Below, in pieces: positions 10,376 through 20,437 of a stretch of DNA of 64,000 nucleotides. Below the pieces are notes generated by a model. The model was not told the origin of the DNA, did no database searches, and was given only the letters and a program-made list of their open reading frames with translations. A program made the position numbers and the translations under genes. Every line of letters starts with the position of its first letter. Position 1 is the first letter of the stretch. Origin of the DNA: Verticillium longisporum (taxonomy: Eukaryota; Ascomycota; Sordariomycetes; Glomerellales; Plectosphaerellaceae); contig JAETXT010000005.1 of NCBI GenBank assembly GCA_019188255.1, positions 5,580,001 through 5,644,000 on the forward strand, read 5' to 3'.

Positions 10376-10996
10376 ATGCCTGCCAAGGGAGCTATTTCCC
10401 CAAATGGAGGGCGACTGGAGTTCGCAGCACTTTCATTGAGACCCAAGGCCTCCAGTGCTGTGACGTCGAGCCCATTTAACGCCTTTTACACCGGCCCAGT
10501 TCGCAGCTTCGCTCTCAACCCTCCGCCTCACGGCGACACAGCACGGGATATCCGCCGTCGCTGGTGGACTACCAAGCGACCTACCACCAATGCGATGCTG
10601 CCTTCGATCCGGGTCAAACAAGGTGTCAAGAAAAGCAGGAGCGCACTCCCATCTGCCCGCTCGATAACCGACGCTAGTTCAAAACTTGACGATGCTACCA
10701 TCGAACGGACTGTTGAAGATGCCGAGCAGATTGTCAACAGCAAACAGGCAGAGAAACACGAGAAAGATGCTGGCGATGGTAGGGATACCGTTGGTGACTC
10801 GAGTTCAGACCTTTCAGACCAAGGACGAACTTTGGACGACGGATGGGACGCCGACCATGACTCGGATGTGGACAGCACCTCGAGCGACGAGACTGTCGTT
10901 TGGGATCGACAATGGTCCCCATCAGATACCTCGCCACCCTCGGAGGTAGATCCTGCGCTGCCGCGTGTTGCCTCACGGCGAAGAAGCTGGCCCTGA
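10376..10996 (+). CDS. Hypothetical acidic, low-complexity protein, 206 residues
   Basis: One open frame from ATG 10376 (context GCCATGCC). The N-terminal 70 residues are basic and Ser/Pro-rich (R-R-R-W-W near residue 63) and could be a mitochondrial presequence; the remainder is acidic and serine-rich (DGWDADHDSDVDSTSSDE), predicted disordered. No domain recognised. It is followed tail to tail by the large minus-strand gene. Codon use is unremarkable, so it may be an orphan or lineage-specific gene. Confidence 0.42.
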   Translation: MPAKGAISPNGGRLEFAALSLRPKASSAVTSSPFNAFYTGPVRSFALNPPPHGDTARDIRRRWWTTKRPTTNAMLPSIRVKQGVKKSRSALPSARSITDASSKLDDATIERTVEDAEQIVNSKQAEKHEKDAGDGRDTVGDSSSDLSDQGRTLDDGWDADHDSDVDSTSSDETVVWDRQWSPSDTSPPSEVDPALPRVASRRRSWP

Positions 10997-11273
10997 GCAT
11001 GACGTGATATTGTCGACCTGGATCGAATTTATCTGGTTAGCATAGAGAGACAGCGTTGTCTTGCGGTACGTATATAGATACACAACAGCGTTGTCATGCA
11101 GGAGTATTCTTCTCCCGTGGTACGTTCACTATCATGCCATTAATCGCATGATGCATCGATGGTTTTAGAAGGGTGTGCCAAGATACACTCTCAACAGCTT
11201 GTCATAAGTTCGTAAACCTAGTATCACCTCATAAACCAATACGTCCTCCCAAGGCTCTAATCCAAGCATTGCA

Positions 11274-13531
11274 TCATCGTCCGCCATCGCCCGCCAGCAG
11301 CGCAACGACGGTCCGCACAGCATTCATCGGCGTCTCCTCCTTGCGTACCATGTCTCCAAACACCTTGTGCAGCCCGTTCAGCGCCTTGCTGTCATCTGCG
11401 TTGTGCCCTGCATTTGGTCAGTCATTGAGTATCCGGCAAAAAATTGGATTTATGACGTACACTTCCCCGGCAGCCCAGCCAACACCCCGACTGTGCTCTG
11501 CCCCTCACCCGTCCAATCAAAGTGTATCTTCCACGAGACGCGAAGCCGCGGCCAATGCGCCTCGTCCACCGAATCATCGGGAATGGGAATGTCGAAAGAT
11601 GTGCGGCCCATGTGGGCGATGAGATCCGTCCTCGATGGCCTCTTCAGCGCATCGCCCTCGAGGTCTTCGTCCTCGTCATCGCGACGGCGCTTCTTCCTGC
11701 GCCGCTGGCGGAGTTCGCGGGCGCTCTCGAGGAGGGTCTGCGGGTCGCTGGTCTCGGCGGCGAGGAGAGCCCAGAAGTGGGCGCGTTGCAGGGCGATGCG
11801 GTGCCATTCGGCCATGGACCAGGTGAGGAGGGTCACGTTGCGCTCAGTCGCCGTGTTGGCGGCGCGGTCGCAGAGGGTGGCGATCCAGGGGCCTAGTTCG
11901 GGCACGGCGGAGGGATCAAGGGCGGGGACGGAGAGGGAGTCGACGCGGAGGGTGGATGTGTTGGCTACTAGCTCGACCCTGGCGCCGAAGAGACCTGGAG
12001 GGCTGGAAGACACGTTGATTGTGTGTTGGCGGAGGAGGGGTAAAGAAGGGTCTTCGCGGGGGAGAATGGATGTCGTTTGGGATATGGAGAACGGGGTGAA
12101 AATCTGGAGATGGGGGAGTTCTTCGGCGGCTGTCATTTGAATGGGGTGGTGAGATACGGGGGTGGACTCGCTTTCTGCGGTCAAGGTTAGGGGGAGAGCT
12201 GGAGAGGCGAGGGTAAACCAAGACGTAGGGTCCATAGCAAGGTCGAACAGCGGCTGCGACGCGTCTGGCGCTGGTGCCGTTTGCTCTGCTGGGAGGAGAT
12301 GTCGGCGAAGCATGTCCAAGAGTTCCTCTTGGTTTGAGGAGCTTTGAGGCTGCTTAGAACTTCGCCGTACGCTCTGCTGCACTCGCACGCGCTCCCGCTC
12401 ATTCTCAGCTGTCGCGAGCTCTAGATCGGCCTGAAGCTGGGCAATCTCTGCTTGCAGCTTGTCCCGTTGCGTTCGCTGCTCGCCAAATGGATCAAACGGT
12501 GGCACCCTGCGCGCAAAGTGCGTTCCGGTGCCATCGTCTGGCCTGGCTGCTTCTTCCTCGGCCGCAGCGTCCTCCTCACCTTCAAATACGAAAGGCACAG
12601 CTGCTTTCCCCTGCCTTTTCTTCTTGGATGGTGCTCCAGTGTCAGATGGTCGCATGTGTGGCTGCTTTAATGGCGAGCTCTTCATCCCGCGATCGCTCCT
12701 CCGTCTTCCACTGCGCTTAGACGGCGTGTTGTGGATGCCAGTCGGCGGCGTGGTGACAATTGGGTCTTCGAGTCCCTTTTGTGTCGGTGTCGGCGGTAGC
12801 TCTGGCTCTTCTGGCTCTTCTGGTTCCGGCATCTCTGATCCTGGTTGCGACTCGCCCAGTTGATGTGCTTGAGACGACTCCAGGTCTCGTGTTGCGTCCA
12901 CTGGGTCTATTGGTTCGTGCGCGGCAGGCTGTGACCCTGGTGGAGGCGTACGATTCAAACCTCGCCTGGCGAACGGATCAAAACCTTCATCTTCGGGATC
13001 CGGCGGCGGTAGGGGCCTAGGGTTGGGCTTGACAGGCGATCGTCGTGGCTTGGCGCGGAGCTGTCCCCCACCAGTTCGCGGGGGACGACGCGCTGGGCTA
13101 CCCATCGAGGCAGGGTCTGTGTCCTGGGCTGGGGAATTGTGCTGCTCGGATCGCCGTGCCAAGCGGTCACGAAGTCCGCCGTCTTTAGCTCTGGTTGCTC
13201 CCGTGGCGCGTTCACTCTGCGATGGTGGCCTGGGTTCTTGCGCTGTCGTCATGTCGCGGTTGCTGAGCTCACTGGGCTCTGCGCCGGGCGAGACGGCTCG
13301 GGGCGGGGACGCATCTTCGTTCGGCGGCTGGGTAGAGCGACGGCGCAGAATATCTGGATTTGTCCTCGCCAGGCTTGCCTTGGTGGGAGAGGCGAAAGAA
13401 GGTCGACGACGCGCAGGCTGTGATGTAGGGGTCTCGGCGACTGATGGGGAGTTCGCTCTTTCTGCGATCCGGATGGGAATACTAGTTCGAGGGGAGGTAC
13501 GGCGGCGCTTCGGCGCGGAGGAGTCCTCCAT
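11274..13531 (-). CDS. Conserved-looking nuclear-type protein with disordered N-terminus, function unknown
   Basis: Two exons, 13531-11461 and 11407-11274, joined by a 53-bp intron with GTACGT donor and GCAG acceptor, give 734 residues. Splicing turns the local sequence into 'LPGKW' followed by 'HNADDSKALNGLHKVF', which reads as a continuous folded domain and ends 'TVVALLAGDGGR'. The first about 380 residues are low-complexity, Pro/Ser/Arg-rich with several basic clusters (PKRRRTSP, PSKKKRQGK) that look like nuclear localisation signals and many S/T-P sites. A coiled coil follows (about 360-400, QRDKLQAEIAQLQADLELATAENERE-type heptads), then a globular C-terminal half with a basic RRRKKRRRDDEDED insert. 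The architecture suggests a chromatin, kinetochore or replication factor, but I cannot name the family. ATG 13531 is the first in frame after a GC-rich leader. Confidence 0.7.
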
Positions 13532-14038
13532 GTTGTTTATGGGTGGTCTGATAGTCGCATGTTATGGACATTCGAGAGCTTCAAACGGGTGGTGCTGGTG
13601 TTGTAGGACTTGTCGCATAAGTACATTGGTTGGTGTTGTGCTTGTGCCACTCCCCAGACGCGTCGAGGTGGGAGCTGTACTGACCGCCTGCCGGATTGGG
13701 TTCAATGTCAACTTCGTCATGAGCTACGAAGTACACCGTGGACCTGGAGCGACCACGCCTCGAGCGAACTGGTCACAATCTGGACGAGCAATCAATTGTA
13801 CTTCTTCAAGTCTTTTCCAGCTTCTGGACAGATCTGTCATCAAATCTTGCTCCATCTGTTCTTGTGAATTGCTCTGCAGTGCTTCGAGATGTGCTTAGTC
13901 ACCTCAGCACGTGACTTTATGACGTGAATCATCCCGGCTTTCCACGGCGCATCCCGATCCCCGATGACTTTTCTGGATCGTTAACCACCACCAACTTCAC
14001 CCACCCCTTCGACCACGCAGCCCTCGGCACTCACGACT
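13532..14038. promoter_or_regulatory. Divergent promoter region between the nuclear-type gene and the OXLD1-like gene
   Basis: About 500 bp separate the two divergent start codons, so the promoters must lie here. No TATA box is obvious. A CCACCACC-type pyrimidine-rich leader precedes the plus-strand ATG at 14039. GTCACCTCAGCACGTGACTTTATGACGTG-like sequence near 13900-13926 contains a CACGTG E-box and a nearby TGACGTG element; these are candidate sites only. Confidence 0.4.
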
Positions 14039-14902
14039 ATGTCGGTCTCCAGGATCCTCCCCCGTATGCGCTCCATCATGGCGGCGCGCGCTCCCGCCGC
14101 CCGCTTCGCGTCTTCGGCCACCCACACCATCCAGTCCCAGACGCCCCCTGCGCCCATTGTGCCCTCCAACAAGCAGGCCCACCCCATCGGCAACTTCTAC
14201 CAAGCCATGCTCGACGACCCCCAGCCCATCCCCGGCCAGAAGCCCGAGCAGCCTCCCGCGTCCGCCGCCCCCTCCGCCAAGAAGGAGCCCGCGAAGAAGC
14301 GTGAGTCCACCGCCCCACTTCCCCAGCGCGCGCCGGCTGAACCCTCCCATGCTGAAGCCACAGAACAGGAGGAGCCGCCAGTGCCTAGTCCCCCTCCAGC
14401 GACCGCCGAGGAGAAAGCCCGCCTCGTGTTTGGCGAGATCCGTTCCGGTCCTCGAGCCCGCGCCGAACGTCTCGCTGCCGCTCGGGCCAAGACGGTTACA
14501 ATCGCCGGCGTGCTCGTGCCGCCGCGGCCCGTGGAACCCGACAACTGCTGCATGAGCGGGTGCGTCAACTGCGTGTACGATTTGTTCCAGGAGGAGCTCG
14601 AGGAGTGGTCGGCGGCAAAGAAGGAGGCGGAGGCGAGGTTGGCGGCACAGCAGGCGGAGGCCCTGGCGGAGACGGAGGCGGAGCAGGCCAGCAGCAGCAG
14701 TGCTGGCAGTGGCGGCAGCATGGACGACGACGGCGGCGGTTCCGAGGTGGATTGGGTGCCGCAGCCGCCAGAGCAGGGACCGGCAAAGCACGCGTGGGAC
14801 GAGGGCCTGTACGCGGACATTCCGGTCGGGATTCGGGAGTTCATGAAGACGGAGAAGAGGCTGAAGGAGCAGCATAGGCAGCAGGGCACGCTGGGGGGTT
14901 GA
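14039..14902 (+). CDS. Mitochondrial oxidoreductase-like (Oxidored-like / OXLD1 family) protein
   Basis: A 287-codon frame from ATG 14039. The N-terminus (MSVSRILPRMRSIMAARAPAARFASS, positively charged, no acids) is a typical mitochondrial presequence. Residues about 170-195 contain 'EPDNCCMSGCVNCVYDLFQEELEEW', whose P-x-x-x-C-C-x-x-x-C-x-x-C core defines the Oxidored-like domain (human OXLD1 and fungal relatives). The biochemical role is unproven. The middle is Pro/Glu-rich linker and the end keeps a P-V-G-I-R-E-F motif often seen in fungal members. A 63-nt stretch (14301-14363) starts GTGAGT, contains GCTGAAC and ends CACAG; being divisible by three and without a stop it could be an intron, giving 266 residues instead. 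Confidence 0.82.
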   Translation: MSVSRILPRMRSIMAARAPAARFASSATHTIQSQTPPAPIVPSNKQAHPIGNFYQAMLDDPQPIPGQKPEQPPASAAPSAKKEPAKKRESTAPLPQRAPAEPSHAEATEQEEPPVPSPPPATAEEKARLVFGEIRSGPRARAERLAAARAKTVTIAGVLVPPRPVEPDNCCMSGCVNCVYDLFQEELEEWSAAKKEAEARLAAQQAEALAETEAEQASSSSAGSGGSMDDDGGGSEVDWVPQPPEQGPAKHAWDEGLYADIPVGIREFMKTEKRLKEQHRQQGTLGG

Positions 14903-15571
14903 ACGCCCGACTGTGTCTCTGGCTTTGACGACTTCACTCCGCCCCATGACTCATTGCGTTGATTACTTGTACAGCATCGGCATTCAATACCAAGACTTTT
15001 GCAACACACGGCAGATCACGATGAATTATTCTGGACGTGAGGTATACGGCTGTTCGTGACACTTAGACATCTTCTCGGCCTGTCTGAACTTTCAACATGC
15101 TATATTGAAGCACTAGGACATGGCAATTGAGATTAGCCTTTGCCAAAATGTGTGCTCGGGCGAATGTACACCATGCTCAGCCGTCCCACTGAAGCTTACG
15201 CAGGCGAGCGCAAGGCAATGCGCCTGGAATAGACTGCAATGGACGAGAAGGATTGCGGTGCAAGAAGATGCAATGAATAACAGCTCTGTGTCTGTCGGAC
15301 TCGAAACAAAGGGAGAGGGAGACTGTTGCTGAATTCTGCAATCAAGAACAATGTGTCCTTCTTGCTTTGTACTTCACAATGCAGGTGTGTATTGGTACAT
15401 CTCGCCGTCATATTGGAAAAGAACAGTATCAATGGTTGGCGCACGGAATTGTTGTTCAACACGGTCGCCAAGGCCATATAGGGAGGGCACTCTTCACCCC
15501 CATAGAAGCGTCGACATGTCATTCATCAAACTTGACAGACATAATCACCGCACCTCATCGGATTTGACACC
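14903..15571. other. Intergenic region
   Basis: No supported gene or RNA. Short frames here lack motifs. Confidence 0.35.
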
Positions 15572-16216
15572 ATGCTACACCGCACACACTGCTACGAAGA
15601 TGCAAATGGTGATTTGAGCCGCTCGCCAAACAATGTCACGTCTAGACACGGCTCCAACACGCTTCGACGTGCGTCCTCAGAACCAACCTTCACCGCAACC
15701 CTCCCGAGTTTTGATGAGACCAATTCCCTTGCTGTCTCCCTCGACGGCACAGACAAGGGCGATGCTGATACCCGTCGACTTCCGAAGTGCGACGGTCAGA
15801 ACGGAAACATCAAAATCATAATCAAAGCACTGAATGAATTGAAAGCCGACCTCGAGATGATGATCAGGCTCTGTCCAGTACTCGGGTCCCAGGTAGTGAG
15901 GGGCACCGAGAAGGTCCCGGTTCTGGTCTTTCACTGCCTCGAAGCACAACTGGTCAAGGCCGAGAGTCAGCTGTGGGTTTACAAACTAAGAAATGAGCAG
16001 GTCGGGGTTCAACACAAGTTTAACGCCGTTATTGAGACAGTGAAACAGGCTGGCCGCGTTATCGACAAATATCAAGCCGCTCGCAAACCCCTTTACAGAC
16101 GCTGGGAGGTAAGTGGTGAACAGGGAAAGAGTGAGATCGAGCAGGAGTTTAGAGAGGTCTGTGAAACACTTGCGATGCTCCTTGAGGGGCCGAGACGCGC
16201 TCCAGGAGCGCATTGA
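15572..16216 (+). CDS. Hypothetical helical protein, 214 residues
   Basis: A single frame from ATG 15572. The first about 75 residues are Ser/Thr-rich and probably disordered (SEPTFTATLPSF); residues about 80-205 look helical with regular Leu/Val spacing (IIIKALNELKADLEMMIRL; FNAVIETVKQAGRVIDKY). No family recognised. It is the last gene before the AT-rich repeat block, only about 250 bp from the Gypsy LTR, and shows no RIP-type stops. It could be an orphan gene. Confidence 0.4.
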   Translation: MLHRTHCYEDANGDLSRSPNNVTSRHGSNTLRRASSEPTFTATLPSFDETNSLAVSLDGTDKGDADTRRLPKCDGQNGNIKIIIKALNELKADLEMMIRLCPVLGSQVVRGTEKVPVLVFHCLEAQLVKAESQLWVYKLRNEQVGVQHKFNAVIETVKQAGRVIDKYQAARKPLYRRWEVSGEQGKSEIEQEFREVCETLAMLLEGPRRAPGAH

Positions 16217-16461
16217 AAAAGGATGGCGATTCATTGTGACTTGGTTATGATTTCACTTTCGGAATATCGTTATTCTAGTAACCTGCCTGTTGCCTGGAAA
16301 CACACTAGGAAGGCAGCCTCGCTAGGAGCACCTCACATTAAATAGCACAAGAATCCATAGGCATATCAATAAGTATTATCAAATTTCATAATAAGAGATG
16401 ATGATCCTATATTGGAATATCTAACGATCAGCGGCACCATGAAGTTAGCATGCTGCATATC

Positions 16462-16675
16462 TATCAAGGAGTCTTGTATAACGAGTGAAGGGATTAACTA
16501 TTAGTCTCTTAGGGGTCTCTAGGAAGATAGAATAATCGATGCCCTTCTCTAAATCTTAGTCTATTAACCTTTCTTATAACTATTCCTTTACTATACTCGG
16601 TCCTCTCTTCTTAATTCCTACGATTAAATAATAGGCGATCCCCTATTAGTCTTATACTTCCTTTAAGTCCTAATA
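16462..16675 (-). mobile_element. Gypsy-type LTR, 3' LTR on the minus strand
   Basis: About 214 bp matching, in reverse orientation, the LTR at 41366-41583. On the minus strand it starts TATTAGGAC (TGTCAGGAC in the other copy) and ends CCTTGATA; TGTCA...TGACA terminal inverted repeats are inferred after allowing CpA-to-TpA change. Immediately upstream on the minus strand is a purine tract (AAGTAAAGAGAGAGACGGGG, about 16680-16700), which marks it as the 3' LTR. Immediately downstream is GATAT (plus-strand ATATC, 16457-16461), the same five bases that precede the other LTR. Differences between the two LTRs are mainly C/T and G/A. Confidence 0.8.
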
Positions 16676-18006
16676 TAATGCCCCGTCTCTCTCTTTACTT
16701 CGTTCCGAAGTATAATATAATATTTAGGTTAAAGGTCCCTATTAAGTTCTAGGTAGTTCTCTCTTAGGCTATTTAGTATTATCTAGTCTAAAGACGTTTA
16801 TATATTCTAGGTTTCTATCTAGTTCTTAAATATCTATCTTAATAAATACCTCCTATTAATTAGCTAGGGTTTCTAAGTTAGTTCTTTATTATCTAATAGT
16901 TATAGTTTAATACTTCTATATATCTTTCTTCTTATCTTAGTTCTATTTTTTATTCTTCTATTATTCTTATTTAATAATCTAATAGTTCTCTTCTATAGCT
17001 AATTAATAGGTAATAGCCTATTAATATAGTTTTATTATTCTAATATTCTTCTAATCTTGTTCTTTAACGTAATTCTATTTAATTATCTTTATATTATTCT
17101 ACTCTTAAATAGTAATCTAATAGGCTTCTTCTATAGCTAATTAATAGTTATTTACTTTTTAATATAGATTTATTAATCTATTATTCTTTATTCTTTCCTT
17201 TCTTATTATTTAGATTTAATAAATAGCTATTATTCTAGAATAGCTTATTATAAGTTTCTAATATATTTATAAAAGGATTTTCTAATTATTATTTCCGTCT
17301 TTTCTTCTTCTTTAATAATAATAACGATAATAATAGTATTCCTCCCCTCTTTAATATTACTTTTATATCTTTTATAGTAATCCCTTAGCGATTAGCTATT
17401 ATATAGTTATTAATTAGATATAGTTCTTAGATTAATTCCGGTTTTCTAATTCTTTAATAAGAATAATTTATAAATCTATTAATATCTACCTATTAATTAC
17501 CTATTAATTAAAAGTAATAATATTATTATTTAAATAATTTCCTATTTATAAATTACTTTTAACGTTTCCCCTATAATTTAATAGCTAATTAGCTATAGAG
17601 TAATAGCTCCTCTTCCTCCTAACCCTCGCTAGGAGCCTAGATAGGCGTACTCTATTAGAGACCTATTATACTTCTATTATTACGATTATATATATAAGTA
17701 ATTTAATCCTATTATAAGCGGGGAATACCCTTACTATAAAGAGGATACTAGTAAGTTAGCTACTATCTAATAGTTAATTATTAGCTAATCGTTTATATAA
17801 CTAGTTCCGCTAAATGCTCCTATTATAGAGTAGCCTAGGGAGGTAAGCTATACTTTACTATAAGTTACCCCTTTTTTATTCCCCTATTATCTAGTAGCTA
17901 ATCCCCTATAAATACCTATTAAGTACTAGGCTACTATATATACCCTTAAGTTAGCTATTAAGGCTATAGCTAAGAATAGCTATATTAGTATCTTTAAAGT
18001 AAATAG
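16676..18006. repeat. AT-rich RIP-degraded retroelement debris
   Basis: Strongly AT-rich sequence with few CpA or TpG dinucleotides and very many TpA. It adjoins the purine tract and LTR and so should be the 3' internal part of a minus-strand Gypsy element or another element nested in it. No protein domain could be read through the stops. Two diverged copies of a segment around 'TCTTCTATAGCTAATTAATAG' lie near 16990 and 17130. Confidence 0.7.
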
Positions 18007-18008
18007 TA

Positions 18009-18056
18009 ACGTGCATGATAAGCAAGTGGGCCAAACAAGCAAGTGGGCCACCTGAC
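18009..18056. repeat. Left terminal inverted repeat of transposon A
   Basis: 48 bp identical to the reverse complement of 19821-19868. Within it the motif AAGCAAGTGG occurs twice, at 18020 and 18037 (17-bp period), a likely transposase-binding duplication. Confidence 0.92.
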
Positions 18057-18107
18057 GACGAAAACGCGACCTTCTTACGTTAACCATTAATTCCTCCACC
18101 AACAACG

Positions 18108-19761
18108 ATGTCTCCGCCCTCACAAGAACGTCAATTACAGCTTGCTCTTCAGGCTATTCAAAATGACCCAGATCTCAGTATACGCGCTGCGACAAATATC
18201 TTTGGTGTTCCCCGAATGACCTTGACGCGTCGACTACGCGGTATTACTTCGCAACGCGACAGGATCCCCCTCAATCGAAATTTGACGGAGCTCGAGGAGT
18301 TAACGATTGTTCAATACATACTTGAGCTAAATTCCCGAGCATTTCCTCCCCGGCTTTGTGAGGTTGAAGATATGGCTAATCGACTGCTAGCCGACCGCGA
18401 CGCGCCGAGTGTCGGGAAGCGCTGGGCCTCAAACTTCGTCAGGCGACAACCAGAGCTTAAGACGCGTTTCTTTCGCAGATATGACTATCAGAGAGCCCAA
18501 TGCGAAGATCCCGAGGCAATTCGCGATTGGTTCGCGCTCGTAAAGAACACAATCGCCAAATACGGTATCGCGGAGCCTGATATCTATAACTTCGATGAGA
18601 CTGGGTTTATGATGGGCGTTATCGGGTCCGGAATGGTCGTTACGAACGCCGAAAGACGTTCTAATACGAAAATGGTCCAACCAGGAGGTCGGGAATGGGT
18701 GACAGTGATCCAAGGCGTTGGCGCAGACGGGTGGTGTGTCCCGCCGTTCATCATTATGGCGGGCAAAAATCACCTCTCAAGCTGGTACGAAGACAGCCCT
18801 CTACCTCACGACTGGGTAATCGCTACGACAGACAAAGGCTGGACAACAAATGAGAAAGGTCTAGAATGGATTCAGCATTTTGACAAGCATACCAAGCCCC
18901 GTCGGTCGGCCGGATATCGCCTCCTTATCCTAGATGGGCACCAAAGTCACCATTCCGTTGAGTTCGAGCTCTACTGCAAGGAAAACAACATCATTACGCT
19001 ATGCATGCCTCCCCATTCATCTCACCTACTTCAACCTCTTGATGTTGGCTGTTTTGGCCCGCTAAAGCAGGCCTACGGTCGGCAAATTGAGAAGAAGATG
19101 AGGGCAGGTACAAGCCACATCACGAAGGAGGACTTCTTTCCCGCGTTTTTCGCAGCTTTCAAAGAAGCTATGACGGAAAGGAATATCAAGGGGGTTCAGA
19201 GGTGCTGGGCTTGTCCCAATGAGCCCCGAAATTGTGGTTTCAAAGCTGGATGTGAAGCTACGGACACCGACGCCCGTCGAGGGGGTCCCCGATACATCAG
19301 AACCTTGGGTCTCCCAAACGCCTCACAACCCGATTGAAGCTAGCTGTCAGTCAGAGTTTATTAAAGGTCGAATCGCCCGACACCAAGGAAGCTCTCCGAC
19401 GTCGATTCTTAACGCTATAGACCACTTTACCAAGGGGACGCGTGGAATCATGCATCAACTCGCCCTATTGAAGTCGGAGAACCAGATCCTTCGAGACGAG
19501 AACGCGACACTCAGCAAGCGTCGGAGAGCTAAGAAAACACGTCTCAGGCAAGGAGGGAGTCTAACTCTAGGTGAGGGACAGGAGATACAAACCAATATCG
19601 AGGTTCAGGTCCAGATAAATGAGGAAACGCGTCAGAGAAGCAGTCGCCAACCAAGGGACGGGACGAAGAAACGGCGCTGCGGTGTCTGCGGCGAGCCTGG
19701 ACATAATGCGCGAACTTGTCAGCTGGAGACGAGGGCTTCTGAAGAAGAGGATTTCAAGTAG
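18108..19761 (+). pseudogene. Pogo/Fot1-type DDE transposase, frame-broken before the zinc-knuckle tail
   Basis: The first frame (18108-19337) encodes an N-terminal helix-turn-helix region of the psq/CENP-B type (residues about 5-140) and the DDE_1 catalytic domain. The acidic triad is visible: Asp163 in 'NFDETGF', Asp276 in 'LLILDGHQSHH' and Asp312 in 'LLQPLDVGCFG', 35 residues apart, so D35D. After 'MTERNIK' (about 19190) the homology continues in the +1 frame, which runs to 19761 and encodes a coiled coil (HQLALLKSENQILRDENATL) and a zinc knuckle (CGVCGEPGHNARTC). The switch lies at the AAGGGGGTTC run. The protein would cut and paste the element at TA sites. Whether the break is a true mutation, a base-calling error or programmed slippage is not clear. 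Confidence 0.88.
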
Positions 19762-19820
19762 TTTCAATTGATTTAAGGCGTTAGGGTTCACCGGGATGCT
19801 GCTGTCGTCGCATGGTCGTG

Positions 19821-19868
19821 GTCAGGTGGCCCACTTGCTTGTTTGGCCCACTTGCTTATCATGCACGT
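19821..19868. repeat. Right terminal inverted repeat of transposon A
   Basis: Reverse complement of 18009-18056 without mismatch, followed by the TA target duplicate at 19869-19870. Confidence 0.92.
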
Positions 19869-19870
19869 TA

Positions 19871-20435
19871 CCTACTTACTAGATACCTATTATTTAAGTA
19901 CTAATAGATTTCTTTTAATTAATTTCGATATAGCTAAGACTATTAGCTAGAAGGCCCTTTAAAAGGGTAAAAACGATAAGGCGCTAAGCGCTAAGAAGCG
20001 TACTACTACTAATTAATAGGAGGCTAGTAAGTACTCTACTCGCTACCTTACTATTATTAATCGTCTCGCCTAGGCCGCTAAGCGCTCTACTACTACTATT
20101 AAGGTCTCCGCTACTACTCTATAGTAGATTACCGGTTCTCTTACTAAACTAGTTACTATCTAGTCCGAGATCTAGGAGAATTATACCCTAATTATTAATT
20201 ATTTATTATTTATTTATTAATAATCTATTAGAATTATAATATTCTTATTAGCGCTATTAATAATAAGGAGGATAGTAAGAACTAGGAAGGTAATAGCGAG
20301 GTAGTAGTTTAAGAACTACTAGTAATCCGCTAATGCTCCCCTATTACTTAGTTTTTTCTTTTACTTTTTTTTTTTTATTATTCTCCTTTAAGAATAAAGC
20401 TAGGGGCTAGACTACCTCTTAAATATTAATTAGGT
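19871..20435. repeat. AT-rich RIP-degraded repeat segment between two transposons
   Basis: CpA/TpG-poor DNA, somewhat less degraded than its surroundings around 19960-20160, where a Lys/Ala/Thr-rich reading frame with stops can be seen on the plus strand. The family is not identified. It is probably part of the same old element into which both Fot-type transposons inserted. Confidence 0.55.
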
Positions 20436-20437
20436 TA

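Larger units (their letters stand above)
18009..19868 (+). mobile_element. Fot1/pogo-type DNA transposon, subfamily A (1860 bp)
   Basis: A complete DNA transposon bounded by 48-bp perfect terminal inverted repeats (18009-18056 and 19821-19868) starting ACGTGCATGATAAGCAAGTG, flanked on both sides by the TA dinucleotide (18007-18008 and 19869-19870) expected for the Tc1/mariner/pogo superfamily. The size matches Fot1-like elements (about 1.9 kb). Base composition is normal and codons are intact, unlike the RIP-degraded DNA on both sides, so insertion came after RIP. It carries one transposase split by a frame break. Confidence 0.93.

Noticed and set aside
11274..13531. Assignment to a named kinetochore subunit
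   Set aside because: The layout is suggestive but I could not recognise a diagnostic motif, so it is left unnamed.
16676..18006. CRISPR-like or tandem array in AT-rich DNA
   Set aside because: Similar short words come from RIP reducing complexity; spacing is irregular and the organism is a fungus.
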